The position numbers and the translations under genes are program-made. The notes under the pieces were generated by a model, which saw only the letters and a list, made by a program, of their open reading frames with translations, was not told the origin of the DNA and did not search any database. A stretch of 64,000 nucleotides of DNA from Micromonospora antibiotica. Its GTDB lineage: Bacteria; Actinomycetota; Actinomycetes; Mycobacteriales; Micromonosporaceae. The stretch is taken from NCBI RefSeq assembly GCF_017599305.1, contig NZ_JAGFWR010000020.1, positions 48,649-112,648 on the forward strand, read 5' to 3'. Positions 35,045-44,078 of this stretch are shown piece by piece; the stretch's first letter is position 1, and each line of letters starts with the position of its first letter.

Positions 35045-35767
35045 ATGGCCGTCCCCGATCCGCACCGCGACCCGTCCGGCACCGTGTACGGCGCCCGGCG
35101 GGCCGCCCGCCCCGGGCTGCCCCGTGATCCGCTGATGCGGTTCGCGCTGGCAGCCGGGCTGGCCGGCGTACTACTGGGGGTCTTCTTCGCCACCGGCGTG
35201 CTGGGCGGCGGCGACGGGCGGACCCAGCCGGTGGTGCCGGCCGCCGCCGCGCCGACCCCCGCCGCGCCGGCCACGGCGGCCCCGGAGACCAGCGCACCAC
35301 CGGCGACCACCCCGCCGCCCTCGCCGACCCCGCCACCCACCACCCCGGCCACGTTCAGCGGGCCGACCGTGCTGCGGGCGGTCACCTCCGGTCTCTGTGT
35401 CGGCACCGACGGCGCGGGTGAGACGGCCACCGCCGAGTTGGCGCCCTGCACCGGTGGCGCGGAGCAGCGGTGGGTCGCCAACCCGGTCGCACCGGACCTG
35501 GTGACGCTCACCAACGCCGGGCACGGCCAGTGCCTTGACGTCGAGGGCGGCAGCGGTGACGACGGAGCCAGGATCCAGCAGTTCGGCTGCCACGGGCAGG
35601 CCAACCAGCAGTGGCGGCTGACCCCGGTCGGCACCGGCCCGGTCCTGCTGGTCGGCGTCCAGTCAGGCAAGTGCGTGCAGGTCAGGAATGACGGCACCGC
35701 GGCCGGCGACGACCTGGTGCAGGCCACCTGCACCGCGTCGGCCGGCCAACAGTGGGCACTCGGCTGA
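35045..35767 (+). CDS. Membrane-anchored ricin-B-type lectin domain protein
   Basis: 240 residues. One transmembrane helix at about 30-52 (MRFALAAGLAGVLLGVFFATG), then a Pro/Ala/Thr-rich linker of ~55 residues, then a single beta-trefoil (about 110-240) with QRW, QQWRL and QQWAL repeats and paired cysteines. The lectin domain faces outside; binding to cell-wall or environmental carbohydrate is likely, ligand unknown. The start ATG is 58 nt after the DUF427 stop. Confidence 0.8.
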   Translation: MAVPDPHRDPSGTVYGARRAARPGLPRDPLMRFALAAGLAGVLLGVFFATGVLGGGDGRTQPVVPAAAAPTPAAPATAAPETSAPPATTPPPSPTPPPTTPATFSGPTVLRAVTSGLCVGTDGAGETATAELAPCTGGAEQRWVANPVAPDLVTLTNAGHGQCLDVEGGSGDDGARIQQFGCHGQANQQWRLTPVGTGPVLLVGVQSGKCVQVRNDGTAAGDDLVQATCTASAGQQWALG

Positions 35768-35854
35768 CGGGTGCGGCGGGGGTGGCCGTAGCCCGGACCG
35801 ACCTCGACCCCGCTGTCCGGCCGGCGGACCGGCGGCAGGCCCGACCGGCGTCGG

Positions 35855-37153
35855 TCAGCCTCGGTAGCTCCACGCCCCGGCGGGGCGGGCCGGCACCAGG
35901 AGCGGTGGTGGCAGCGACCGACGTCGGCGCAGCAGCAGCGACAGCACCGCGGCGCCGACCGAGAGCGCCCCCGCCACATACCAGGCCAGCGCGTAGTCAC
36001 CGAGCCGGTCGCGGACCAGACCGGCGCCGGTCGCCGCGACCGCCGCCCCGAACTGGTGCGCGGCGAAGACCCAGCCGAAGACCACCGCCGCCGAGGCGCC
36101 GAAGTACTCCCGGCACAGGGCCACTGTCGGCGGCACGGTCGCCACCCAGTCGAGGCCGTAGAAGACGACGAAGACCAGCATGCTCGGCCCGGTGCCGCCG
36201 GTGAACAGGCTGGGCAGCAGCAACAGCGACAGACCGCGCAGCGCGTAGTAGCCGGCCAGCAGCAGCCGGCTGTCCACCCGGTCGGTGAGCCACCCCGAGG
36301 CCACGACGCCGCCGATGTCGAAGAGCCCGACCAAGGCGAGCAGGCCCGCCGCCGTGGTCTGCGGCATCCCGTGGTCGTGTGCGGCCGGCACGAAGTGGGT
36401 GCCGACCAGACCGTTGGTGGTCGCGCCACAGATCGCGAAGCCGCCGGCGAGCAGCCAGAACGGGCGGGTCCGGGCGGCGGCGGTGAACGCGCCGACGGCC
36501 CGCGCGGCGGCCCCGCCGGCTGCCGGGGGCCGGGGCGTCACCTCGGTCGCGCCGTAGGCGGGCAGGCCGAGGTCCGCCGGGTGTTCCCGCAACCACCACA
36601 CCACCAGTGGTACGACCGCCAGGGCGGCCCCGGCCACCACCAGTGCCGCCGTCCGCCAGCCGTGGTCGCGGACCAGCACCGCGAGCAGCGGCAGGAAGAC
36701 CAGTTGACCGGCGGCCCCACCGGCGGTGAGCACCCCGGTCACCAGCCCCCGTCGGGCGACGAACCAGCGTCCGGTGACGGTGGCGACGAACGCCAGCGCC
36801 ATCGACCCGGTGCCCAGCCCGACCAGGACACCCCAGCAGAGGATCAGCTGCCAGCTCGCCGTCATGAAGACGGTCAGGCCGCTGCCGAGCGCCACCAGTG
36901 CCAGCGCGCAGGTCACCACCCGGCGGATGCCGAACCGTTCCATCAGCGCGGCGGCGAACGGCGCGGTCAGGCCGTAGAGCAGCAGGTTGACCGAGACGGC
37001 GGCGGAGATGGTGGCCAACGGCCAGCGGAACTCGGCGTGCAGCGGGTGCAGCAGCACCGACGGGGTGGCGCGGAAGCCGGCCGCGCCGACCAGCGCGACG
37101 AAGGCGACGGCGGCCACGGTCCAGGCCGGGTGGAGACGACGGGCTCGGGTCAC
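35855..37153 (-). CDS. MFS transporter
   Basis: 432 residues with 12 predicted membrane helices. The first half has YGLTAPFAAALMERFGIRRV, the MFS loop 2-3 signature; the second has SGWLTDRVDSRLLLAGYYALR. It resembles the oxalate/formate-type and monocarboxylate MFS group (HFVPAAHDHGMPQTTAAGLL), but the substrate is unknown. GTG 37153 preceded by GGAGC. Divergent from the GlxA-type regulator gene, which may control it. Confidence 0.85.
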   Translation of the reverse strand: MTRARRLHPAWTVAAVAFVALVGAAGFRATPSVLLHPLHAEFRWPLATISAAVSVNLLLYGLTAPFAAALMERFGIRRVVTCALALVALGSGLTVFMTASWQLILCWGVLVGLGTGSMALAFVATVTGRWFVARRGLVTGVLTAGGAAGQLVFLPLLAVLVRDHGWRTAALVVAGAALAVVPLVVWWLREHPADLGLPAYGATEVTPRPPAAGGAAARAVGAFTAAARTRPFWLLAGGFAICGATTNGLVGTHFVPAAHDHGMPQTTAAGLLALVGLFDIGGVVASGWLTDRVDSRLLLAGYYALRGLSLLLLPSLFTGGTGPSMLVFVVFYGLDWVATVPPTVALCREYFGASAAVVFGWVFAAHQFGAAVAATGAGLVRDRLGDYALAWYVAGALSVGAAVLSLLLRRRRSLPPPLLVPARPAGAWSYRG

Positions 37154-37212
37154 GCTCCGAGTCTCGGGGCCCGACCCGACCGGCGACGAGTGGCCGGAAA
37201 GCCATCGTACGC

Positions 37213-37218
37213 AATAAT
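37213..37218 (+). promoter_or_regulatory. -10 box AATAAT of the GlxA-type regulator gene
   Basis: AATAAT, 6 nt before the ATG at 37225 with no ribosome site; leaderless start likely. The 71-bp gap is shared with the divergent MFS gene. Confidence 0.5.
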
Positions 37219-37224
37219 CGGGCC

Positions 37225-38241
37225 ATGACTCTCGTCCCGCACCGGATCGGCGTGCTCGCCCTCGACGGCGTCGTCGGCCTCGACCTGGGCACCCCGGCCC
37301 AGGTCTTCGGGGCCGCCTGCACCGCCGACCGGCAACCGCTCTACACCGTCGACACCTGCACCCCCGGCGGCCACCCGGTCCGCAGCTCCTCGGGTTTCCG
37401 AGTCCTCCCCGACCACGGGCTCGACCTGCTGACGACCGTCGCCACGGTGGTGGTGCCCGGCCTGCACGGCGGCCCACCGATGACCGACGGCACCGTCGAC
37501 CCGGCGGTGACCGAGGCCCTGCGGCAGGCCCACGACCGGGGCGCCCGGATCATGTCGATCTGCACGGGCGCGTTCGCGCTGGCCGCCGCCGGGCTGCTCG
37601 ACGGGCACCGGGCCACCACCCACTGGGCGCACGTCGAACCGTTCCGCCGGCTGTACCCGCAGGTCGACCTCGACCCGGACGTGCTCTTCATCGACTCCGG
37701 CCAGCTGCTCACCTCGGCCGGGGTGGCCGCCGGGATCGACCTCTGCCTGCACGTCATCCGCAGCGACCACGGCAGCGAGGTCGCCAACCGGGCGGCCCGG
37801 CGGTGCGTGGTGCCGCCCTGGCGCGACGGCGGCCAGGCCCAGTACATCGAACGACCGGTGCCACGCAGCCCGGCCAGCGGCACGGCGGCCACCCGCGAGT
37901 GGGCCCGCCAGCAGTTGCACGAGCCGGTCACCCTGCGGGAACTGGCCGCCCATGCCCGGATGAGCGTACGCACCTTCACCCGGCACTTCCGCTCGGAGAC
38001 CGGGCTCAGCCCGGCACAGTGGCTGCTCCAGCAGCGCACCGACCACGCCCGGCTCCTCCTGGAGACCACCGACCTCACCGTCGACCAGGTGGCCCGTCGG
38101 GCGGGCTTCGGCACCACCGCCGCCCTGCGCCAGCACCTGCACACCCGCATCGGCGTCTCCCCCTCGACCTACCGGCGCACCTTCCGCCGCCCCCCACCCT
38201 CCGTCGATCATGCGGTGGTGGGGTCCGCCACGACCGCATGA
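37225..38241 (+). CDS. GlxA-type AraC-family regulator
   Basis: 338 residues. N-terminal DJ-1/PfpI-like domain (about 8-185) with the nucleophile-elbow sequence SICTGAFALAAAGLLDG and THWAHVE. C-terminal AraC/XylS double helix-turn-helix (about 235-325: LRELAAHARMSVRTFTRHF, VDQVARRAGFGTTAALRQHL). The first domain senses an unknown small molecule and is probably not enzymatic. It is divergent from an MFS gene, its likely target. Confidence 0.92.
   Translation: MTLVPHRIGVLALDGVVGLDLGTPAQVFGAACTADRQPLYTVDTCTPGGHPVRSSSGFRVLPDHGLDLLTTVATVVVPGLHGGPPMTDGTVDPAVTEALRQAHDRGARIMSICTGAFALAAAGLLDGHRATTHWAHVEPFRRLYPQVDLDPDVLFIDSGQLLTSAGVAAGIDLCLHVIRSDHGSEVANRAARRCVVPPWRDGGQAQYIERPVPRSPASGTAATREWARQQLHEPVTLRELAAHARMSVRTFTRHFRSETGLSPAQWLLQQRTDHARLLLETTDLTVDQVARRAGFGTTAALRQHLHTRIGVSPSTYRRTFRRPPPSVDHAVVGSATTA
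38208..38241. terminator. Hairpin at the GlxA/VWA convergence
   Basis: TCATGCGGT and ACCGCATGA are complementary; after one mismatched pair, GTGG pairs with CCAC. The hairpin covers the last codons of the regulator gene and lies 21 nt from the VWA stop, so it can end transcription from both sides. Confidence 0.5.
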
Positions 38242-38262
38242 CCGACGCGGGGTGGGTGGGGG

Positions 38263-40212
38263 TCAGGTCGTGTGGCGCGAGCGGAGATAGTCGGAGACCA
38301 CGTATTCGCCCAGGTCACCCAAGTCGGGGGTGAAGAGGCGACCCCGGGAGCGCTTGGCGACGGCATCCATGAAGCGCCGCAGGCCGGGGTCGTCGCCCAG
38401 CAGGAACAGGTTGAGGGTGACACCGGCGCGGGCCAGCCGGTCCACCTCGCGGATGGTCGCCTGGACCGTCTCGGGCAGCGTCGGCCAGTGGAAGTACGCC
38501 TCGCCGTCGTCCGGGTCGAGATGCGCGGTCGGCTCACCGTCGGTGACCACCAGCACCACCGGCTCGGCCCCCGGATGCCGGCGCAGGTGCCGGCCGGCCA
38601 GCCGCAACGCGTGCTGCAGGTTGGTGCCCTGCTCCATGTCCGGCTCCACCGCCGCCAGCTCCCGCTGGGTCAGCGTCACCGCCTCCCGACCGAACCCGAC
38701 GATCTGCAACGCGTCCTGCGGGAACCGGGTCGCCATCAGGTGCGACAGGGCCAGCGCCGTCTGCTTCATCGGCCCCCACCGCCCCTGCGACACCATCGAG
38801 TACGACAGGTCCACGCAGAGCGCCACCGCCGCCGACGCCCGCCGTTCCGTCTCCACCACCTCGAAGTCCTCGACGGCGAGCTGGAGCGGCACGGTGGGGC
38901 CGGCCCGGCGGACCGCCCGGGTGAGCGTGCGCACCACGTCCAACGGCTGCTCGTCGCCGTACTCCCACTGCCGGGAGGCGCCGCTGACCTCGCCGGCCGC
39001 CCCGGCCGTACGCAGGTCGTGCTGGCCGCGCGGGCCGGCGGTGAGATCGGCGAAGACCCGGCGCAGCGCGGTCCCGGCCAACCGGCGCAACGCCTTCGGG
39101 CTGAGCGTCAACCCGTCGGCGTCCCGGCCCACCCAGCCCTGCCGGCGCAGCTCCCGCTCCAGCTCCCGCAGCCGGCGTACGTCGTCGGCGGCGTCGCGGC
39201 CCAACGTCCGGGCGACCGCCTCGACGTCCACGTCGTCCAGGGTGGCCCCCGGCTGCTGCTGGTCGAGGGAGTCGAGCAGCTCGTCCAGCTCGGCGATCTC
39301 GTCCAGCGCCCCCGTCGCCTCGCCGTAGCCGAGCGGCTGGTCGCCCCGGACCCGCTCGCCGCGCTGCCAGTTCAGGTCGGGGCGCAGGGCGCGCAGGTGG
39401 GCGTCGAGGGCGGACAACTCACCGGCGAGCCGGTCACCGAGCGACTGCCGCATCAACCCGGCCAGCTCCTCGCGCTGGCGGTCGGACAGCGACCGCATCA
39501 GCCGCTCACCGGCCGCCGACCGGCGGGCCAGCACGTCGACCAGTTCGTCGACGGTGCCCGGCTGCTCCGGGAAGAACTCGCCGTGCCGGCGCATGAACTC
39601 GGCGAACGCGTCGGTGGTGTCCTCCGCACGGGCGTGCCGGGCCAGCAGGTCGTTGAGGTCCCGCATCATCTCGGCGAGCTGCGCCTGCACGGCCGGGTCA
39701 CCGGCGGCCCGCGCGGCGTCGCGCAGCCCGGCGAACCGCTGCTCCAGCACCTCCCCGCGCAGCCCGTCGAGAATCCGCTGGTACGCCTGCCGGGCCTCGT
39801 CGCTGGTCCACCGGTAGCCGGCCAGCTCCTGCACCGCGCGGGCGGTGGACCGGGGCAGGTTGTCGAGCACCGCCTCGGCGAACCGGGCGTCGTCGTCGGT
39901 GCGCTCACGCAGCGCGTCCCGCTCCGCCGCGAGGGCCTGGTCGAGCAAAGCCCGGGACCGGGTCACCGCGCCGTCCAGGTCACCCCGGCGCAGCGCCTCC
40001 CGGCGCAGCCGGCGGGCCCGGGCGGCCAGGTCGTCCAGGCCGCCCCGGCCCTGGGGGCCACGACGCAGCAGGTCCCGCAGCGCCTCCCGCAGACTGCCGC
40101 CGGCCAGCACCTCCGCGCCGACGGAGTCCACGGCGGCACGCACGTCGTACGGCGGGGCGAGCGGGTCGGGGCCGCCCTGCCACTGGCCGTACCGGAACCG
40201 GTTGCCGGCCAT
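38263..40212 (-). CDS. VWA-domain protein partner of the MoxR ATPase
   Basis: 649 residues. Residues 1-440 are charged and helical (Arg/Asp/Glu-rich, coiled-coil-like); the von Willebrand A domain occupies about 455-640 with the MIDAS motif DLSYS near 467, DMEQGTN and TDGEP. MoxR-VWA pairs act as chaperones or metal-dependent assembly factors, as in RavA-ViaA. The gene starts 2 nt after the MoxR stop, so the two are one unit. Client unknown. Confidence 0.85.
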   Translation of the reverse strand: MAGNRFRYGQWQGGPDPLAPPYDVRAAVDSVGAEVLAGGSLREALRDLLRRGPQGRGGLDDLAARARRLRREALRRGDLDGAVTRSRALLDQALAAERDALRERTDDDARFAEAVLDNLPRSTARAVQELAGYRWTSDEARQAYQRILDGLRGEVLEQRFAGLRDAARAAGDPAVQAQLAEMMRDLNDLLARHARAEDTTDAFAEFMRRHGEFFPEQPGTVDELVDVLARRSAAGERLMRSLSDRQREELAGLMRQSLGDRLAGELSALDAHLRALRPDLNWQRGERVRGDQPLGYGEATGALDEIAELDELLDSLDQQQPGATLDDVDVEAVARTLGRDAADDVRRLRELERELRRQGWVGRDADGLTLSPKALRRLAGTALRRVFADLTAGPRGQHDLRTAGAAGEVSGASRQWEYGDEQPLDVVRTLTRAVRRAGPTVPLQLAVEDFEVVETERRASAAVALCVDLSYSMVSQGRWGPMKQTALALSHLMATRFPQDALQIVGFGREAVTLTQRELAAVEPDMEQGTNLQHALRLAGRHLRRHPGAEPVVLVVTDGEPTAHLDPDDGEAYFHWPTLPETVQATIREVDRLARAGVTLNLFLLGDDPGLRRFMDAVAKRSRGRLFTPDLGDLGEYVVSDYLRSRHTT

Positions 40213-40214
40213 CC

Positions 40215-41702
40215 TCAGCTCCGACCGCCGTAGACGGTACGACCGGAATCGGTGACGTCCTTGCCGAGCCGGCGGGTCAGGTGCAACCCCTCCAGCACGA
40301 ACTCGACCCCGGCGGCGGCCTGCTCCGGGGTGGGCGCGTCGCCCAGCCCCAGCCGGTCCAGCGCCTTGGCCAGCCCCGGCACGGTGCCGACCTGACGCAG
40401 CAGCTCCGCCGAGGAGACCAGCTCACCGGTCTCGATGACCGCCCCCTCGGCGACCAGCGCGGTGAAACCGGAGAGGTCCAACCCGGCCAGCCGGGCCAGG
40501 AACGTCTCGGCGGTGGCGGCCCGCAGCAGGTGGGCCAGGACCTCGATCTCCCGCCCCTCCTCGCCACTTTCGAACTCCACCTTGCCGCGCAACGTCGAGG
40601 TCACCGACACCGCGTCGCCGACCCGGGCGACCGGCTGCTCGGGCCGTACCGTGGCGTCGCCGGCACCCGACGCGGAGCCGGCGGCCGACGCGCCGGCCGG
40701 ACCGGCGAGCAGACCGGCGCGGCGCAACGCGGCGGCGGCGACCGTCTCGGCGGCGGCGATGGCGAACCGGGCCGAGACACCGGAGCGCGGATCCACCGAC
40801 GGCGACTCGCGCACCGCGCGGGCGAACCGGGCCAGCACCTCCAGGACGTGCTCCGGCACCTCGGCGACCAGGTCGGCCTCCTGCCGGATCAGGGCCAGCT
40901 CCAGCTCCAGGTCGACCGGGTAGTGGGTGCGGACCTCCGCACCGAACCGGTCCTTGAGCGGGGTGATGATCCGGCCCCGGTTGGTGTAGTCCTCCGGGTT
41001 GGCGCTGGCGACCAGGAACAGGTCCAGCGGCAGCCGCAGCTGGTAGCCGCGGACCTGGATGTCCCGCTCCTCCAGCACGTTGAGCAGCGCCACCTGGATC
41101 CGCTCGGCCAGGTCGGGCAGCTCGTTGACGGCGAAGATCCCCCGGTTGGTGCGCGGCACCAACCCGAAGTGGATGGTCTCCGGGTCACCGAGGGTACGAC
41201 CCTGGGCGATCCGGATCGGGTCGACGTCACCGATCAGGTCACCCACGCTGGTGTCCGGGGTGGCCAGCTTCTCGCCGTACCGCATCGAACGGTGCAGCCA
41301 GCCGATCGGCAGGTCGTCGCCGGCCTCGGCGACCGACGCGCGGGAGGCCGGGGTGAGCGGGTGCAACGGGTGCTCGTTGAGCACCGAGCCGGGCAGCACC
41401 GGGGTCCACTCGTCGAGCAGCGCCACCAGCGCGCGGATCAGTCGGGTCTTGCCCTGGCCGCGTTCGCCGAGCAGCACCATGTCGTGGCCGGCGAGCAACG
41501 CCCGCTCGACCTCGGGCAGCACGCTGTCGTCGTAGCCGACGATGCCGGGGAAACGGTCCTCGCCGGAGCGCATCCGGGCCAGGAGGTTGTGGCGGAGTTC
41601 CTGCTTGACGGTCTGGTACCGGTGTCCGGCGGCGCGCAGTGCGCCGAGGGTGCCCGGCAGGTCGGCGGGCGGGACCGGGAGAGCCTGGTTGGGCGCAGTC
41701 AC
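40215..41702 (-). CDS. MoxR-type AAA+ ATPase
   Basis: 495 residues. Walker A LLGERGQGKT near 75-85, Walker B GIFAVNELPDL (about 185), sensor 1 LFLVASANPEDY and arginine-finger region ITPLKDRFGAEV, as in the MoxR/MgCh-like AAA class. The C-terminal ~150 residues are helical with an Ala/Gly-rich insertion. Works with the coupled VWA protein. GTG 41702 is 7 nt after a TAGCGT -10 box; leaderless. Confidence 0.88.
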   Translation of the reverse strand: MTAPNQALPVPPADLPGTLGALRAAGHRYQTVKQELRHNLLARMRSGEDRFPGIVGYDDSVLPEVERALLAGHDMVLLGERGQGKTRLIRALVALLDEWTPVLPGSVLNEHPLHPLTPASRASVAEAGDDLPIGWLHRSMRYGEKLATPDTSVGDLIGDVDPIRIAQGRTLGDPETIHFGLVPRTNRGIFAVNELPDLAERIQVALLNVLEERDIQVRGYQLRLPLDLFLVASANPEDYTNRGRIITPLKDRFGAEVRTHYPVDLELELALIRQEADLVAEVPEHVLEVLARFARAVRESPSVDPRSGVSARFAIAAAETVAAAALRRAGLLAGPAGASAAGSASGAGDATVRPEQPVARVGDAVSVTSTLRGKVEFESGEEGREIEVLAHLLRAATAETFLARLAGLDLSGFTALVAEGAVIETGELVSSAELLRQVGTVPGLAKALDRLGLGDAPTPEQAAAGVEFVLEGLHLTRRLGKDVTDSGRTVYGGRS

Positions 41703-41709
41703 CCGACCC

Positions 41710-41715
41710 ACGCTA
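41710..41715 (-). promoter_or_regulatory. -10 box TAGCGT of the MoxR-VWA operon
   Basis: Minus-strand TAGCGT, 7 nt before the GTG. It mirrors the TAGGGT box of the divergent reductase gene across a 101-bp gap. Confidence 0.55.
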
Positions 41716-41790
41716 GCGCGGTCGGGCCCCCTGTGCCGCTGGCACCGGGATCGCTCTTCCGACATGCCGGCCCGGGCCGGGCGGCGGGGC

Positions 41791-41796
41791 TAGGGT
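41791..41796 (+). promoter_or_regulatory. -10 box TAGGGT of the aldo/keto reductase gene
   Basis: TAGGGT ends 7 nt before the GTG at 41804 with no ribosome site; leaderless start. Confidence 0.55.
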
Positions 41797-41803
41797 CGAC
41801 GGC

Positions 41804-42793
41804 GTGACCTACCTCGCCGCTGACGACCGCTACGACCAGCTGACCTACCGCCGCAGTGGGCGCAGTGGCCTGCGACTGCCCGCCATCTCGCTCGGGTTGT
41901 GGCACAACTTCGGGCCCGACCGCCCCTTCGCCCGCCAGCGGGACATCGTCTGCCGGGCGTTCGACCTCGGCGTCACCCACTTCGACCTGGCCAACAACTA
42001 CGGCCCACCGCCCGGCGCTGCGGAGGAGGCGTTCGGACGGCTGCTCGCCACCGATCTGAAGCCGTACCGCGACGAGCTGGTGGTGTCCAGCAAGGCCGGC
42101 TACCTGATGTGGCCCGGCCCGTACGGCGAGTGGGGCTCCCGCAAGTACCTGATCTCCTCGCTGGACCAGTCGCTGCGGCGGATGGGCCTGGACCACGTGG
42201 ACATCTTCTACTCCCACCGTTTCGACCCGGACACCCCGCTGGAGGAGACGATGGGCGCGTTGGACGCCATCGTCCGGTCCGGTCGGGCGCGCTACGTCGG
42301 CGTCTCCAACTACGACTCGGAGCAGACCACGCGGGCCGCCGCGATCCTGCGTGACCTGGGTACGCCGCTGCTGATCAACCAACCGTCGTACTCGATGTTC
42401 AACCGGTGGACCGAGGCCGACGGGTTGCTCGACACGCTGGCCGAGGTCGGTGCGGGCTGCATCGCCTACAGTCCGCTGGCCCAGGGGCTGCTCACCGACC
42501 GCTACCTCGACGGCATCCCCGCCGACTCCCGGGTGCGCACCAGCGTCTTCCTCGACGAGAACGACGTGACCGAGGAGAAGCTGGCCACCATCCGGGGCCT
42601 GGCCGGGATCGCCGGGCGGCGGGGGCAGACGTTGGCCCAGCTCGCGCTCGCCTGGGCGCTGCGGGACCCCCGGATGACCAGCGTGATCATCGGGGCGAGC
42701 AGCGTGGCCCAACTGGAGGGCAACATCGCCGCCGTACGCCATCTCGACCTCACCCCCGACGAGCTGACCGAAATCGATCAGCTCCTCCCCTGA
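41804..42793 (+). CDS. Aldo/keto reductase (YghZ / glyceraldehyde-3-phosphate reductase type)
   Basis: 329 residues, an NADPH-dependent TIM barrel. Catalytic tetrad: Asp in HFDLANNYG and its Tyr, Lys in VVSSKAGY, His in IFYSHRFD. The inserts YLMWPGPYGEWGSRKYL and LINQPSYSMFNRW are typical of AKR14/YghZ, which reduces L-glyceraldehyde-3-phosphate and methylglyoxal. C-terminal SVIIGASSVAQLEGN binds the 2'-phosphate of NADP. Divergent from the MoxR operon. Confidence 0.9.
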   Translation: MTYLAADDRYDQLTYRRSGRSGLRLPAISLGLWHNFGPDRPFARQRDIVCRAFDLGVTHFDLANNYGPPPGAAEEAFGRLLATDLKPYRDELVVSSKAGYLMWPGPYGEWGSRKYLISSLDQSLRRMGLDHVDIFYSHRFDPDTPLEETMGALDAIVRSGRARYVGVSNYDSEQTTRAAAILRDLGTPLLINQPSYSMFNRWTEADGLLDTLAEVGAGCIAYSPLAQGLLTDRYLDGIPADSRVRTSVFLDENDVTEEKLATIRGLAGIAGRRGQTLAQLALAWALRDPRMTSVIIGASSVAQLEGNIAAVRHLDLTPDELTEIDQLLP

Positions 42794-42909
42794 CCCGCCC
42801 CGCCGGGGGGTGACTGCCGGGCGAGGCCGGGGGCGACCGTGGCGACGGGGTGGAGACGGACGTCGCGGCGGGACCGCCGCGGATGCCCGGACGAGGCGCG
42901 TCGGCTGAA

Positions 42910-42941
42910 GTAGCGGTAGCCCTGCCTGGGGATACCGCTAC
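42910..42941. terminator. Inverted repeat downstream of the LPMO gene
   Basis: GTAGCGGTA (42910-42918) and TACCGCTAC (42933-42941) are perfect 9-bp arms with a 14-nt loop, about 50 nt after the LPMO stop. Likely a terminator; an operator is an alternative. Confidence 0.45.
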
Positions 42942-42992
42942 CTGGGCGACGTTGTGTGGATCATGCGGGCCCGGGTGGCCCGCACGGCGGGC

Positions 42993-43946
42993 TCACCAGA
43001 TGCGGCGGCGGCCGGCACGGTGGTTGCGGACGCCACACGGCCGGCCGGGCGGTACGGGAGCCGGTCGGCGCAGCCTGGTCGCCACCGCCGCCACCAGCAG
43101 TACGGTCACCACCACCGCCGCGCCCACCACCAGCCGCAGGTTGCCGCCCCCGACCTGGGTCACCGACGCCACCGGCACGCCGGCCTCCTCCCCCGCGCCG
43201 CCGGACCCGTCGACGTCCGACGTGGCGTCGGCGGGGGCCACCGGGTCAGGGTCGGCACCGGTCGCCGCAGCGGTCGACGACGGGGTCGGGGCGGTGTCCG
43301 TCGGGGTGGCCGCGAGCACCCTGCCCGCCGATCGGAACAGCACGTCCGAGCAGGAATAGTAGGTGTCCGGGGTGTCGGAGTTCTGCCACACCGTGTAGAT
43401 CAGGTGCCGGCCGGTCAACCCGGCGGGCAACCGCCCCGGGATCTGGTACGACCCGTCCCGCAACGGCGGGTCGGTCACCGACAGGAACGGGATCGTGTCG
43501 AGGTCGGCCCAGCGCAGCGGCGTCCGCGGGTCGTACCCGGAGCGGGTGGTGTAGAGCCGGAAGGTGCCCTTGTGCGGGATCGTGCCCCGGTAACGGAACG
43601 TGTACCTCGCCCCGGCGGTCAGCTCCGTCGCCGGCCAGTCGGCCCGGGCCAGGTCCAACCCCCGGTAGGCGGAGAGCCCGCCGCTGCACAGCTCACCGTC
43701 GGGGATGCGTTCCCGGTCCCGGCCGGCCACGCCGTACACCCGGATGTTGTCCCACTCGCGCAGCGCCGCGCCCGCCGACACCGCGGCCAGGCAGGCCGGC
43801 GTGGAGACGTGCGGCCCCTCCGGGCCACAGGCCGCCGAACGGCTCAGCGGGCTGGTCGGAGCGCCGTGCGCGGCGGCGGGAGCCGCCGGGAGCAGCACGG
43901 TCACCGCCACGACCGCGAGCGCGGCGAACGTTCGGCGTACGGTCAT
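42993..43946 (-). CDS. AA10 lytic polysaccharide monooxygenase, membrane-anchored
   Basis: 317 residues. The Sec signal peptide is cleaved before His27 (AAA|HGAPTSP), which as the mature N-terminus forms the copper histidine brace with His125 in TIPHKGTFRLY. The AA10 domain ends near 215 (IYTVWQNSDTPDTYYSCSDV). A Thr/Pro/Ala linker and a C-terminal transmembrane helix with basic tail (LRLVVGAAVVVTVLLVAAVA) follow instead of a carbohydrate-binding module. It should oxidatively cleave chitin or cellulose while tethered to the cell. Start ATG 43946 with GGGAGG before it. Confidence 0.85.
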   Translation of the reverse strand: MTVRRTFAALAVVAVTVLLPAAPAAAHGAPTSPLSRSAACGPEGPHVSTPACLAAVSAGAALREWDNIRVYGVAGRDRERIPDGELCSGGLSAYRGLDLARADWPATELTAGARYTFRYRGTIPHKGTFRLYTTRSGYDPRTPLRWADLDTIPFLSVTDPPLRDGSYQIPGRLPAGLTGRHLIYTVWQNSDTPDTYYSCSDVLFRSAGRVLAATPTDTAPTPSSTAAATGADPDPVAPADATSDVDGSGGAGEEAGVPVASVTQVGGGNLRLVVGAAVVVTVLLVAAVATRLRRPAPVPPGRPCGVRNHRAGRRRIW

Positions 43947-44078
43947 CTGGTCGACCTCCCGCCCTTGGTACGGATGCGGGCGGGCAAAGGTTCGACGATC
44001 CGACGCGCCGGTAACGGGGCCGCAGCAGGGACCGGCTCGCTCTACAGTGACCGCACTTCCCGCATCAAGGAGCACACC

